Assembly: GCF_047948215.1 (NCBI RefSeq)
Contig: NC_134455.1
Span: forward strand, 73,743,689 to 73,807,688
Reading direction: 5' to 3'
Length of the DNA stretch: 64,000 nucleotides
Origin: Lycorma delicatula
Lineage: Eukaryota > Arthropoda > Insecta > Hemiptera > Fulgoridae
Position 1 is the first letter of the stretch, and the number at the start of each line of letters is the position of its first letter. The notes beneath the pieces are model-generated. The model was given only the letters and a program-made list of their open reading frames with translations. It did no database searches and was not told the DNA's origin. The position numbers and the translations under genes were made by a program. Of the stretch, positions 43,225-55,439 are shown piece by piece.

Positions 43225-45000
43225 AATTAAATTTATCTCGTCGAAGACAGCAATTTGTGCCACGCCTAGCCCGCTGAATGCCAGATAGTACCTGTCCACC
43301 ATTAAAGCGCTGGGAGCCTTAATTTGTCTGGTCGCTAGCCATATCTTCCGGTTAGCTTCCTACAGCAGCGTGATAGGAGTTTTTCCGTTAGGTAAACTAC
43401 TGATGTCAGCTGAATAAAGCAACCGCATCAAGGAACTCCCTCACGTTCCGACAATGCGGCTCTCGCCACATTGACTTGCCGCTTGTGAGTGGCCAATTTT
43501 CCCCTTAACCTCTAAGTTCCAGCGTGGCCCGGTCTCTGCCCCCCCCCCCCCCCACGAGCAGGGCAGTCAAATATCAGGTGTTCATTTGACTGGACCACTC
43601 CGCAGACACACAGCTCATCAGCTGCCAGGCGGATCCGAACAAATATTGGTTTAAATTTACATGGTTATTCAGCACTCGGGCTCCCGTTGCCCTTAAAAAC
43701 GATGGAGAGGCATACCAACCCCCCAGATTTTTCATAGATCTGTATAACGACCTTCCCTTTGTTGTGGCGTGCCATTCTTGCTATGCTTCCATCGCTTCCA
43801 TAATTTCTCTGCACCCTTGAGAAGAATCAACTTCGTCTAGGGAACAGAAATCTTTAAATTTTGAATGTCCATCCAGCCCTCTGCAGTTGACAAAGCCGCC
43901 TGCGCTCGGTCTTCTAGCTGCGATCGTGAGTTACCACGTACTAACAGGAGATAGTCATCGGCGAAAGCCTGGGCCGTGACCCCTTCCGGGTATGTCACTT
44001 CCAGAAATCCGACGAGTACCAGGTTTCACCGCAGGGGACCAAGAAAGGAACCCTGCGGGCTTCCCGTGGCAATGGATCTTTCCACAACTGGGTGCGCATC
44101 CTTGACAGAGCCGTGTGATCAGACAAGTAGTCACGTACTACGGCCTGCAGGGCTGCGGGTACATTGCGGCGTTCCAAATCATAGAGGACAGAACTCCAGC
44201 ACAAGGAAGAAAATGCTGCCTCTATTTCAATAAAAATTGCCAAAATATATTTACATTTGGCGCTTTCCACCTCGACAAGAGTAATTAAGATGCAATCCTC
44301 TGTGCCAATCCCTCTCACGAAGCTACACTGGCCTCAGTTTAGACGAGGGTTCATAACTATGTTTTCCCAGAGGCGTTCCACAACGAGCTTTTCAAGCATC
44401 TTGCCGATTACCCGCAAGAGGCTGATATGGGTCGGTAACTGCTGACCTCACTCTGATCCTTTCCTGATTTTAAGAGCACCCTCACCACAGCCACCTTCCA
44501 AAAAGTCAGAAAGGAAACCCAGCTTAGGCACCCGGAGAACAGCCTGCCACGCGGCTTTCTTATGACAGACAGCAGATGATAGAAAATATCCGGGTCAAGT
44601 TGGTCAGTCCCCAGTGGCTTTCTCAGTGTCATTAGAGAAACCACTCGGTGTATATCTACCGGCTCCACAGGCCGTACGCCAGGAAATGGTGTCTCACCCT
44701 ATCTCAACCAGTCTTGATGGCCCGGCCGAGTTGTTCAGCCATCAATTCCACCTCCTCCCTGTGCTCCATGCGCTATTCCAAACCCTGTAAGACAGCCTCA
44801 CATTCGCGTCGCATCCTGTCCTGATCCAGGCCATTTAGGTTATAGCAATCCCAATCGGGAGCTACTGGGCCGTCAACGTAAGCGAAAAGAAAAGAAGTCA
44901 CTTAAAGAAGTCCTGTTGTTTAACATCAAGTGCTCCAAAACGACCACTGTGGCAACCCAATCGTGTTTTTGGAGACTTTCTCAATAACTGAACAAAAAAC
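43225..45000 (-). pseudogene. R1-like family B LINE, degraded, inserted in the transposase
   Basis: Minus-strand pieces in order: SLMTLRKPLGTDQLDPDIFY (start of RT), FWKVAVVRVLLKSGKDQS, VSSYRPISA (motif 2), GIGTEDCILITLVEVESAK, YILAIFIEIEAAFSSLCW (first catalytic position Asp to Glu), LERRNVPAALQAVVRDYLSD, RMRTQLWKDPL, then decayed sequence. The 3' end GGCTAGGCGTGGCACAAATT...GATAAATTTAATTATT matches the family B copy ending at 26775. A run of 15 C lies at 43539-43553. The exact 5' boundary near 45000-45020 (TA/T-rich tract) is uncertain. Confidence 0.75.
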
Positions 45001-45093
45001 AAAACTTGCATATATATATATATATTTTTTTTTTTTGAAATTCAATTAATAAGCCTATGATCACTCACACTGGCCTCGGGCCAGACAATCCAA

Positions 45094-45174
45094 CTACTGT
45101 GAGTCGACACATGTGAAATTATGTCTCATGTAAGTTTCCATCAGGAATACACATTCTTGTACAGCTAACCGCAT
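45094..45174 (-). pseudogene. Probable N-terminus of the same disrupted transposase
   Basis: The minus strand starts at a Met and reads MRLAVQECVFLMETYMRHNF, then stops after about 26 codons. M-x-L-T-V-x-E-R-x-F-L-V-E is how DUF4817 transposases begin. With 43120-43217 and 40531-40936 in the same orientation, it would be the head of one gene cut by the R1-like LINE and by the NUMT. Most of the N-terminal half is missing, so the link is an inference. Confidence 0.45.
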
Positions 45175-45199
45175 TTTAACGAACAACAAATAGCTATGC

Positions 45200-46044
45200 A
45201 ATCTTGTTCAAAAAACAATGCTCGACACAGACTGTCAGTAGTCAAATGTGAAGACAATAAGCAGTCTTCCCCACTCCAACTGTCGTTCCAACATCTTCCT
45301 CACTGTTTTGTCCATCTCACACCCAAATATGCATTTTAACAAAACTATGCATTTAGTATATACTACGCAATGATGGGGCCTCAGATAACACTCTGTAAAA
45401 CTATTAATAGAAGATGTAAAGAAGAAAAGACACGAAAGAGTAAAAATTAAACGATGTAAAAGGAATTTAAACTTACAACAACCTCAAAAATTTAGCTATA
45501 ATTTAGCTACATTTAACAGTAAAATATGGGTGCCAACGTTGTATTCATCAATTTCAGGGCCGATAACAACATGATGATAAAGATATCACATGAGTTAACA
45601 ATTGTGTTCATGTGTTTAGGTTCTTATATGTTCTTTTCGATTTTGATCATTTAAGGACCACGTTCTGAACTTCTTCAGTTCTCGTTTCTTTGTTGTTTTC
45701 CCTCTTCCCAGTACCACTTTATTCTCTTTACATGTTTTTGCGTTCTTTTGTCCATTAATTTCGGATTTTCCTTTTTCGTATCAATTTTCTTTCGTTTTTG
45801 GATACCCTCTAACAGCGTAATTTTAGTTTTAAAGGTTTCTACTTAGATATCTTTTTAAATTGTATTTATAAATTTCTAATCGTTTTTAACTTTTTCAATA
45901 AATTTATTTATATTTTCTATTCTTATCCGATGATATTTAAATTGGGGAAAAATAGTTTTCGTACGATTATTTTCCTAAAAAAAATCAATAATAAAAATAA
46001 ATAAGTAAATATTTGATCAGCTTTACTGTAAATTGTTTTAAAGT
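45200..46044. other. No recognised gene
   Basis: Ordinary sequence with T-rich stretches. It may include upstream DNA or the terminal repeat of the transposase element, but I could not pair any ends. Confidence 0.5.
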
Positions 46045-48165
46045 TTAGGTAGGGGTAAGGCCCTGGGCTTCAATAGAATAACGGCGGAGCTCCTTGTTCG
46101 CTCGGTAGGGGTGATCTTGAGAATTATCACGCACATTTTCAATAAATTGTTGTTTGGCCAATGCTTTCCGATTTTTTGGAAGAAAGAGGTTAATAATTTG
46201 TTGTTTAAAGGTGGCATCAAGGATCCCACTACTAGTTCATAGGCCCTTGACGTTGCTACCAGTTATTGGTAAGGTCTTTGTAAAGGTTCTGTCCCTTCGC
46301 AAAAATCAGAGGTTCACCTCGCGTGGCTGAGGATGTTGAACCAGTTGGGGTTTCGTACCGGTAAAGATACTGAGGACGCCATACTCCGTATGATGAGGGG
46401 TGACGATCAGTGAGATGGAATATAACCTGGAATTTTCCTAGACATTTCAGTGGCGTTTAACAATTTGTGGTGACCCTCGGCCATTTATCAACTGCAAAAA
46501 AGATAATGCACAGTGAATGAATTCCAGGTAATGCAAAGTTACTCCAGTTATCCAGTTACTCCAGGTACTCCAGTTATCGGGGTATGCCGCTTCGCAAGGG
46601 CAGCTATGAGGTAGGCAAGACGCTTTCCAAGGGGTGTCCCCATGGCAGGGTGTTGGGTCCTTTTATGCGGTTGGTGGAGTTCGATTCTCTTTTGCGGTTG
46701 AGGTTGTCCAGCGGGTGTCCCATTTGGCTTATACTGATGATGGGCTCCTGCTGGTCGAAGGATGCTCGCGGAGGGAGGTTGAGTTCCCAGCCACTCAGAC
46801 TTGCATAATACTTGAGCTGTGGGGTCATCAACATAAGATGGCCTTCAGTACAGAGAAGACCACTATGATGCTCCTCGAAGGCCGTTTGGCAGTGAGGCAG
46901 CAGGTTCGTATTTCGATGGCACGCCGGTGCATAAAATACGTTCTGGCTGAAAAGTACTTCAGGATGTTTCTCGATAAGAGAATCTAATTGAAGAAGCACC
47001 TTCAATACGTTGCGAAGAAGGCCTCTAGTGCCTGCTTCGGTATTCGGCATGTGGTCAGTTCTGATTGGGGTCTTAATTTTAGAACCATGAGTATCGTGTA
47101 TAAGGGTGTCTGTGAGGCAGTTATGCTGTTTGCGTCGCCTATTTGGACGGATAGACTAAAGTTTAATAGCTATCGGGACATATTTTTGAGGGCTTAACGC
47201 CTTGTACTTTTAGCGGTAGCGGGTGGCTACCGTACGATTTCACGGGAGGCGATCTTAGTGATTGCGGGCGTGAAACCGATAGACTAGATTGCATCTGAGC
47301 GACAACAGCGTTATGTCGCCAAGAAGTTAGGTGAGTTAACTTCTGACAAAATTCAGGAAATTGGTAATGCAGGTCAGATGGGATGAGGAAGAGGACGGAA
47401 TTAATACGCACTGTCTCTTTCCTGATGTTGTTAGTTTGCAAAGCGCCCCTTGGGTTCACCCGAGTAAATATGTGTCGCAATATTTTTCTGGTCATGGCGC
47501 TTTCTGAGACAGGCTGCAGAAGTTTGGCCTGGTGGATTCAGAAATGTGTCTGCAATGCAGACAATTGGACAATGTACATCATACTCTGTATGTTTGTTCA
47601 AAGTATGAGTTGATACGCACGGAGACTATCTGTCGGCTCGATATTATCGCATCGGTGCTGGATCTCCGTGTCAATTGGTGAAACCAGACGGTATGGATAT
47701 TAGTTGAGATTTTCATTCACTGTTTGGCAAAAGAGAGGATTATCGAGGGTATTTAGGGTTCCGCCTGGGCTTTTGCGCGTTCTTTTTTTGTTTGTTTTAT
47801 AATTGGTAAGTTTTTGCTGTTGGTTTGTTTTTTTGTAATTAGTTGTAGAAATCGTTTCTTTTACCTTCGGGTAGGTAGTGGATTTCAGTTTCTTTCCGAA
47901 TTTTGTTCATTCAGTCTTGTTAAGACTAACGTAATATGTGTTTTGTTTTTAGTTTTGTTGTTTTTTAGTAATAGTAGTACACCGATGGAAGTGCCACATG
48001 TGAAATTCCCATCTGACTGAGGCAAGAACAAAACTGAGAGATACCTTTCGCCGAGGTTTTGAAGATGAGCTCCAGTAAAGCCCATAAGAGCTAGGTACGG
48101 AGGGGGTGGGGTGGCGACCGCAACTGTTGCATGGTGGGTGTCTTCCCCTACGGGGTTAGGATGAT
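46045..48165 (+). pseudogene. R1-like family A LINE, second copy (RT to 3' end)
   Basis: Plus-strand pieces: VGVILRIITHIFNKLLF, FPIFWKKEVNNLLFKGGIKD, QLGFRTGKDTEDAILRM, GIFLDISVAFNNLW (first catalytic Asp retained), VGKTLSKGCPHGRVLGP, HLAYTDDGLLLVEG (YxDD retained as YTDD), YVLAEKYFRMFLDKRI, HLQYVAKKASSACFGIRHVV, YKGVCEAVMLFASPIWTDRL, then a C-terminal Cys/His region (CLQCRQLDNVHHTLYVC with frameshifts). The 3' UTR ends GGGTGTCTTCCCCTACGG near 48165. Stops, frameshifts and a local tandem expansion (46536-46582) inactivate it. Pieces correspond one to one with the minus-strand copy at 28205-30960. Confidence 0.82.
46536..46582 (+). repeat. Local tandem expansion in the LINE coding region
   Basis: Variants of TTACTCCAGTTATC / TTACTCCAGGTACTCCAG repeat about three to four times between RT coding segments, probably by replication slippage. 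Confidence 0.6.
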
Positions 48166-48169
48166 CTCA

Positions 48170-49075
48170 TTAAAATATTATTACTACAACCTTATCAAAT
48201 AAAACTCCGTGCAATTAACATGCACTGCTGTTTTATAAGTTGCGCGGTATTCGGTTTCTAAGAAATAATTTTTTTACAAGGATTGGTATTCTTGCTTTCA
48301 AGATCACACAAGACCCACTCGCCCTGAAACTGTCGTTTACATAAACAAATAATTACTTAATAGATACTTCTATACTTAAACAGATAAAAGCTAAGTTTAA
48401 TTGAAAAAATGAAAAAGATATTTCATACGATATCGAGTGTGAGAAATGAATTTTTATCGAATATTTACTTGATCATTTCGTTCTACCCTAATACCACTTC
48501 GTGTGCTAAATATTTAAACTGTATCTTGTTTACGAACAGAGGGGTTTTCTATCCCCTTGAGGGGAAGGAGTAAAAGCACACCACTTCAGCAGTTTCTCAC
48601 CCAGACATAGTCGTAATTAAGTGTTCCTAAAAATTTTATCCCCGTATCATATTGAATTAAGGGGACTCTTGGAAGCAAGCTTTACGTTGTATATACTATT
48701 TGCGTCAATATTTATTTAATATTCCCTTGAATTAACTAATGATATAAGCATTATTAAATCAGTTGATTAATTCTTTTAGAAACCTTATATACAATTGCTG
48801 GTGTACTAAATATTCAAAAATCCATAATAATGATTAGATCCTAGAAATAAAAAAAAATATTGTTTGACAACTGTAGGTAAAATTAATTACTTAAGTTCTG
48901 TTTTTTCTTTACTGAATCGTTACTTTTAAATAAACGAAGAAAAAATTGTGCCTATTTTTTTATTAAAAAGATATGTATTTTTTAAAGTTTAAAAAACACA
49001 TTTTTAGTATAATTTAGAAAGTACGGATTTATTATTTTTAATTATTTTATAAATACTTATTTTATTTAAAATAAA

Positions 49076-49078
<3 letters not shown>
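48170..49078. other. No recognised gene
   Basis: AT-rich intergenic DNA. A small GC palindrome-like CCCCTTGAGGGG (48553-48564) was noted. Nothing else is supported. Confidence 0.5.
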
Positions 49079-49205
<127 letters not shown>

Positions 49206-50185
49206 TATTATTTGCACGCCTTGAAGTTCTTGAATTATTAAGATTTAAGGATTTCAATAAATCCTTTTGATAACGTAAATTTCTTGTAAATTTACTCAAT
49301 ATATAATAATCATTAAACTGAAATACTAAAGTTCAGTTTAAGTCGTTAACCATTACCATTACTACCGTGGAACTTAATTGAATAACTTTTAGTAGAAAAG
49401 TTTAATTCATTACGGCAAGCAATTTATTCAAAGTAGAAGACAAAATAATTTTATTCCCACTTTTCATTGATGACGTTAGAAGAAATGATGAATCGTTTTA
49501 AAATTAACAAAATTCTTGACATAGAAATAATTAGAATTGATTTTTGTTTCTTATCGGGTGTGAGGTATGAAGACTTATGTTCTTAATTAAATGACAGTAA
49601 TAATGAAATCGTTCTCGTTCAGCAGATGAAAATAATCGCTATTTACACCTTAACGATGATTTTATGAATGAAACTAACTCATTAATATACTCTCATGATA
49701 ATAACCCATACAGGCTTGTATTAATAATAATAATCTTCCCTACTCTAATTTATTTACAATCGGTTCCCATAATGGAACCTTAGCAGATCGTATAATAATA
49801 ATCATATGATACAGAGTTCATAATTACCTCCCACAATTATTCAATCGATACTTAAAGATAAACAAAAAAATAATTCAATTTATCAATAAGTAAAGTTCTT
49901 AATTACAAGAGTATATCCGTTCACAAATTAAACAATAAAAAACAAATAATAAATAAAAATAAACAATCAAATAAATAAGAATAAACACGTATGGTCACAT
50001 TTACATAAATAAGCTCAGCATATGCCGTTAATGAGACGATAGATACATCACAATTTAGATAGCAACAAGAACAATGTAACAAGTAACAATTAAAAAAAGA
50101 ATAAAGAAGTAAATAAACATAATAATAATTATCGGTGATAATAATTGCAATGTGTCATTCAGTATTCCGTAAGTCTCTTTTTTCT
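49206..50185. other. No recognised gene
   Basis: Strongly AT-rich sequence with no supported feature. Confidence 0.55.
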
Positions 50186-50187
50186 TT

Positions 50188-50365
50188 TTTCTGTTTAGCC
50201 TCCAAAACCACCGTAAGGTATTACTTCAGAGGATGAATGAGGATGATATGTATGGAATTTAAATGAAATCTAGTCTTGTGTAGTCTCAGGTCAACCGTTC
50301 TTGAGATGTGTGGTTTTGAAACCCAACCACCAAAGAACACCGGTATCCACGATTCCACAAATCTA
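50188..50365 (-). mobile_element. SINE-A copy, 3' part
   Basis: The minus strand covers the body (AATCGTGGATACCGGTGTTC, GGTTGGGTTTC) and tail (CATCCTCTGAAGTAATACC, GGTTTTGGAGGCTAAACAG) and an AAAAAAG end. The tRNA-like head is missing beyond about 50365. Confidence 0.75.
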
Positions 50366-50710
50366 CACGTGAAGACGTTTCAAACTTGGGACGTTCTCGC
50401 TGTTTCAAGCAGATTGACTGCTAGGTGGTTCACGTGATTTTCTAAACGCCGTTGGTATCAGTACTGTTCTGTTTCATAATTTTATGGACAGTCGGAAGCT
50501 ACTGGTGTTCATGAATCTCATTGTTCCGTGCGAACCATGGCGCCTCCGCAATTGTCATCGATACCTTGTATTGGAAAGTTGCACGACGTCTACGTTACAT
50601 TTACCTCTTGTTTCCATAACTCGAGATTGGTTGCAGGAAAACTTTTTACATCTGAATTTTATTAGGTAACGTGAGGTGTGATTTCTCCTCAACAGCCAAT
50701 GCAGTTCAGC

Positions 50711-50983
50711 CCACCGGGCTGGTCTAGTGGTTAACTCGTCATCGCAAATCAGCCGATTTCTACGATTCAAATCCTAGTAAAGTCCTAGTAGTACTTTTAT
50801 ACGGATTTGAATACTAGATCGTCGATACCGGTGTTCTTTGGTGGTTGTGTTTCAATTAACCTTACATGTCAGGAACGGTCGACCTGAGACTGTACGCGAC
50901 TACACTTCATTTACATTCATACATATCATCCTCTGAAGTAATACCATACGTTGTGGTTCCGGAGACAAAACAGAAAAAGAGAG
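50711..50983 (+). mobile_element. SINE-A copy, full length with target-site duplication
   Basis: The head CCACCGGGCTGGTCTAGTGG contains the A box, ATTCAAATCCTAGTAAAG the B-box region, then body and tail to GGAGACAAAACAGAAAAAG. AGCCAATGCAGTTCA (50694-50708) before it and AGCCGATGCAGTTCA (50984-50998) after it differ at one base, which fits a 15-bp target-site duplication from LINE-mediated insertion. It appears to be the best-preserved SINE-A here. Confidence 0.85.
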
Positions 50984-50999
50984 AGCCGATGCAGTTCAC

Positions 51000-52215
51000 T
51001 ATATTTCTCTTTAATAATAAATAAATAGATATTTATTTCAAGCATATTTGAAGTTAATCGAGGTTTTTCGAATTGATCAATTTATTTTAATTTATCCATG
51101 AACTAAACAAATAATGAAGATTATTTGTTTAGTTTAAACCGGGTTTCAAATCCCGAAAGCCCGATTTAATCCATAGCATACCTTACAAAAGGGTGTAATG
51201 TAGCCATCACCATATCCAGTTAAAATTACCTTTAACTTTCCGTACATACCAAAAATAAGATATTCATTACAGCACTGATTTACCTATATCATCAGGTTTA
51301 CAAATTTTAATCGATCTGATCAGTATTTGAACCAAAAAAGTTTTTATTTAGAAAAAAAATGTACAATTCTAAATTGTTCTGACTTCAAATAAAGTTTTAA
51401 TTATTCGGTTTATATATTATAAATACTAATGATCATATTTAAGTTAAATAAAGGTAGTAATTGTAGTGTACACAATTTTTTTTTGAATTTTTCTCGCTAT
51501 ATGTAGAACAGATCGTAGTTTTATCTGCACTGCACTTGGCATTTTCTGATCGATAAGTTTAGAAATAATTGCATATCGTGTAAATATTAAGCAGTTATTT
51601 TAAATCCAGGTTCTTCTATTGCGCTAGAAATAAATAAATATTTCAAAAAATAATTAGATGACATGTTTATCTGTATATTTATATTAGTAATTCTTTGTAA
51701 ATAAAATAATGATCAAAATGACTGGTATTAAAGCTGAAGAAAAAGGCAGCGGTTTTAACCACATACATACAATCATTCCTAGTGGTACGTCATTAGAATT
51801 CAGACAAACTTATTATTACTTGTCAAAGTTTATAAAATTGACCCATAAGATAGGGATGGTTTGATAGACAGTGATTGGCATTTGCTACTTACGTTATGTA
51901 GCAGTAATATGTCCCTTCTACTATTCTATTAACAATACCAATACTTCTTCAAACGCCTCAGATAGAACTAACTAACTGTGCGCCTTTGTGTTAAGTTTTT
52001 TTTTTAAGTTTTGATCAGTAATAGAAAGGTTTAAATAGTTAGAATACAAGACCTAATCAAATTTTATGATGACATTTCTGGCTATTATAGGAAAACAAGA
52101 ATTATTGTCGTTTGTGGGGGCAGTATTATGTATTCTCCCACCCAAATTTGTGTAAATAATTTATGTATATACTCAGAACATTTACTATGATGTAGGGCGG
52201 AGAAACTTGCGTCGA
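51000..52215. other. No recognised gene
   Basis: AT-rich; no domain or RNA gene seen. Confidence 0.5.
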
Positions 52216-52217
52216 AG

Positions 52218-52264
52218 AATCTGTCGAATGTTGTGCACATAATGTGCAAAACATTCGACAGATT
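52218..52264. repeat. Perfect 15-bp inverted repeat with nested palindromes
   Basis: AATCTGTCGAATGTT (52218-52232) and AACATTCGACAGATT (52250-52264) are exact reverse complements. The loop contains GCACATAATGTGC, and GTGCACATCATGTGCAC follows at 52274-52290. It lies about 120 bp beyond the 3' end of the minus-strand transposase relic. Confidence 0.85.
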
Positions 52265-52385
52265 TTATTTATCGTGCACATCATGTGCACAATAATTACA
52301 CTAAATTTCTACTATGGACTATAATACAGAGTTGCTCATATTTTATTCGATTCATAGGATGTAGTTATGCACAGTTGGTAATGTC

Positions 52386-53175
52386 TTACAGCACGTGCTG
52401 GAAATGTTTTCCTGAAGGCAGGTTCCCTTCGCACCATTTTTTTCACCCTTCGTAGGACACCAGGGCTATGGAATTTATCTCTGCAGTAGATAAATAGTAG
52501 GCTTGTTCCAGGTCTTGTAGAGTACCTGGGTTTGCTCGATATACATGTCCTTTCAAAAAACTCCCGAGAAAGAGGTGTGGTGACGATAATTTAGGGGTAC
52601 TAGAGGGCGTTTTGAGATCATGCGATCACCAAACATTTCTTCCAAAAATTCCGTGGTGTTTTTGAATGTATGGACACGTTGTCCCGTTTTGTTGCAGGTA
52701 AAAATAGCTTTCATCAGGCTGGATAAGAGCTTTATTTGGTTAATTATGCCGGACTGTCAAGGGTTTTGTAAAAAAAAATAACCGGGTCCACTATTTGTCG
52801 TCTGCAAATCATTTACCAAACCTCTACCTTCTGTGAGTGCAGCGGTGATTTATGTAGGATGTGTGTGGATTTTGTGTTGACCAATATCTGTTCTGACTAG
52901 GACGTAATCGCTAAGGTGAAAATACACCTTTTCACTAAAAAAAAATGCATTAACCAGTATGCTCATACCATTATTTTCCACCTGGTTGATAAATCAGTGG
53001 CAGTACCTTATTCTTTTAACAGTGTCTGTGGGTTTCAGTTGCTATTCGAAATATATTCTGTTTGCATGTAAATCTAATTTCTTTGTGGTCTTTTGTGCAT
53101 TCCCGTACAGTATTCCCTGTCTGCTGTGATAATTTACGCAAAGCTTTCCTTTGAGACTGTTCAAGTAATGCACGT
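52386..53175 (-). pseudogene. DDE transposase pseudogene (DUF4817/mariner-related)
   Basis: Minus-strand pieces in order: LRKLSQQTGNTVRECTK (N-terminal helix-turn-helix linker), FFSEKVYFHL-like region where the first catalytic box is decayed, SQNRYWSTQNPH, ESYFYLQQNGTT (second box with Asp changed to Asn), FLEEMFGDRMISKR, FLKGHVYRANPGTLQDLEQ and a C-terminal KHFQHVL with stop at 52386. Many frameshifts. It is the same family as 40531-43217 (compare the RRRIVGPIFF-type segment). Confidence 0.7.
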
Positions 53176-54826
53176 AGTGTGCTATAAAATGATCATATTA
53201 TATAATTTTACAGTATTTCAAGAATTCCTGTTTCCGTAGACAAATAAACTTTGCAGTCTTAATAAACATGTTGAACATTTATGTGCAGTTTTACATACGA
53301 ATTATTTATGCAGTGGCTCTGTGTGTGAACCATCGTGTTGAATGCATAGAGTTATTTATCTTCATGTCCTCCTCGATATGTTGCTAAGTATATCGGGAGT
53401 TTGATTTGAAGTGCTTCCTCCATACTGTTACATAATTCTTATAGATAATGAGATACATAGGTCGTAACTATTCCTTACACTGAATTGTCAATTTACAATA
53501 AAATCTGGAGTTTGTGGCAAGCATTGCAATGAAGTTGTGATGTTTGCAAACTACGGTCAATTCAGCGGCCTGGAGATTGTTATTTAGGTACATGTTAACA
53601 AAAACTTATACACGAATTTACTAAAATTTCGAATCCATTCAAAAGAAATTGAATCAATTTAGATTGATCCAAATCAGTTTCAAATTGATTCACCTTGAAA
53701 AATTATTAACAAAAAATATTTATTTATAGTTGGCGTTGTACTTTTATACCATTTCGCATAATACCAGTCGTAGTACTAAAAAAAAATTGCATGATTCTAT
53801 TTCATACATCGATAATCCTTTTAATTTTTACGCCATTTAAAAAAAATATATAATTTCTGATCCTCAAGTAGTGTCCTACTAAGGTGGGATATGGGGAGCG
53901 TGAATCATCTGATGATAGTAATTATTACGTAAACTTATGCTAATAACTGATATTTTGTTTGAAACGCACATTTTCCTAGTAACGGCTATCCCCACTAACT
54001 AAGTTTTACTTCTCAAAATCGTACTTTTCCAGGATGTTGTACCGAAAATTAAGACTATAAATTATCATGAAAGAACTGCTATCGACCGTATCGGTCGATG
54101 TTCTAACATATTTACTCATTGAAGAATGAAGAAAACAATAATGAGTCAGAAATATAAAAACTGATCAAATAATGAATGATTCTCAAAGTAACAATAACGG
54201 ACAAATGAAGAAGAAGCTAACCGAAAAGGGGGAAGATCGAAGGGTTGATACGGGTCAATCAACAGATTAGTTACCCCAAGAAAATGAATACACATACGTG
54301 CGTAGATTTTAATGATTGAGAATTTTATGAACTAATTCGCAAATATTCTAGCCTTGTTGCAAAATAGAATCGTTATTAAGGTTTTTTGTTATTATTGGTT
54401 ACCAATATCTACTCACGCTTAATGTAAATTTTACGACTGAAAAACTACTTTTCTGGCTTTATTTTATGGATTTCTTAACATATATACATATATATAAAAT
54501 ATAATGATAGCGTAATAAGAGAAAAACTGAACGAGCCGGATAAATATTAAGGTAAATGGCGGCCTGATTGTTAATGTAAATTAATTGATAACGTTTTTAT
54601 TTCTAAATAACCTATGAAATAATAATATTTAGTTAAAATCTGAGATATAGAATTTACTGACTTTCGAAAAACAAGAACTCACGCTAAAATAAATACTATT
54701 CCGTTATTCTTACAGATGATACAAATGATACGTAATTTAAATGAAAAAGTATTTCAGTATTTAGAAGTTACGAAGTATAATTATTAGATAAAAACTAGCA
54801 CATATAATTATTTTTTTCTTAAAAAT
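53176..54826. other. No recognised gene
   Basis: AT-rich, containing a run of GATTGATCCAAATC-like short palindromic words at 53650-53700. No supported gene. Confidence 0.5.
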
Positions 54827-55204
54827 GGAACCGACATCAAAATTTGCTAAAAAGTATGAAATAATTTCGTCAAAGTACTTAATTCATCGGATACGTTTTT
54901 GAATCGGCGCACGCTTCTACAAAATTAATTTCCAGATATAATGTAAATTTGTTCTGTAATACTATATATATGTATACTTCATAAAAACCAATACTGATAT
55001 TACATCATGGAATTCATATTTATGTGTTTTGATTGTTTGCGATTATTACGTCTTTTTATATAAGCTATATATAGACACATTCAAGTACTACATAAGTATG
55101 ATCATATATTTTGATGCCGATTCAAAAACGTTTCTAAGGAGAAATTATTAAGTATTTGGACGAAATTATTTCTTACCTTTTTGCGTATTTTGATGTCGGT
55201 TCCA
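54827..55204. mobile_element. MITE-like element with ~95-bp terminal inverted repeats
   Basis: TGGAACCGACATCAAAAT at 54827 mirrors ATTTTGATGTCGGTTCCA ending at 55204. The match continues inward (GAAATAATTTCGTC-AA-TACTTAAT, CGTTTTTGAATCGGC) for about 95 bp per arm around a ~190-bp spacer with no ORF. Total about 378 bp. Flanks are T/A runs, so a target-site duplication cannot be judged. Confidence 0.7.
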
Positions 55205-55434
55205 TTTTTTTTTTTTTTTTAAATAATCATTTCATAATTTTCTCTATGATTATTAACGATAAGTTATTCGGTGGAGTTAATGTGCTCCTTTTTGGTGATA
55301 TAATGCAGCTGCCTTCAGTCAAACTCCATTGGTACTTTGTTCAATCTCCTTGGTGTGAAGCAGAAATAAATATTTTCAACGTCATGGTACCACCGAAAAA
55401 AGCAGCTGCGTCAATTACAACAAGATCTATTTGA
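55205..55434 (+). pseudogene. Pif1-type helicase fragment
   Basis: The plus strand reads FGGVNVLLFGDIMQLPSVK, HWYFVQSPWCEAEINIF. The FGG-N-LLFGD-QLPPV box is helicase motif III of Pif1-like proteins encoded by Helitron-type elements and their relatives. Only this short piece survives; Walker A and B lie outside or are lost. It abuts the MITE-like element, which probably inserted into or next to it. The sequence differs from both the 33.6-kb and the 58-kb copies. Confidence 0.6.
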
Positions 55435-55439
55435 ATCGG

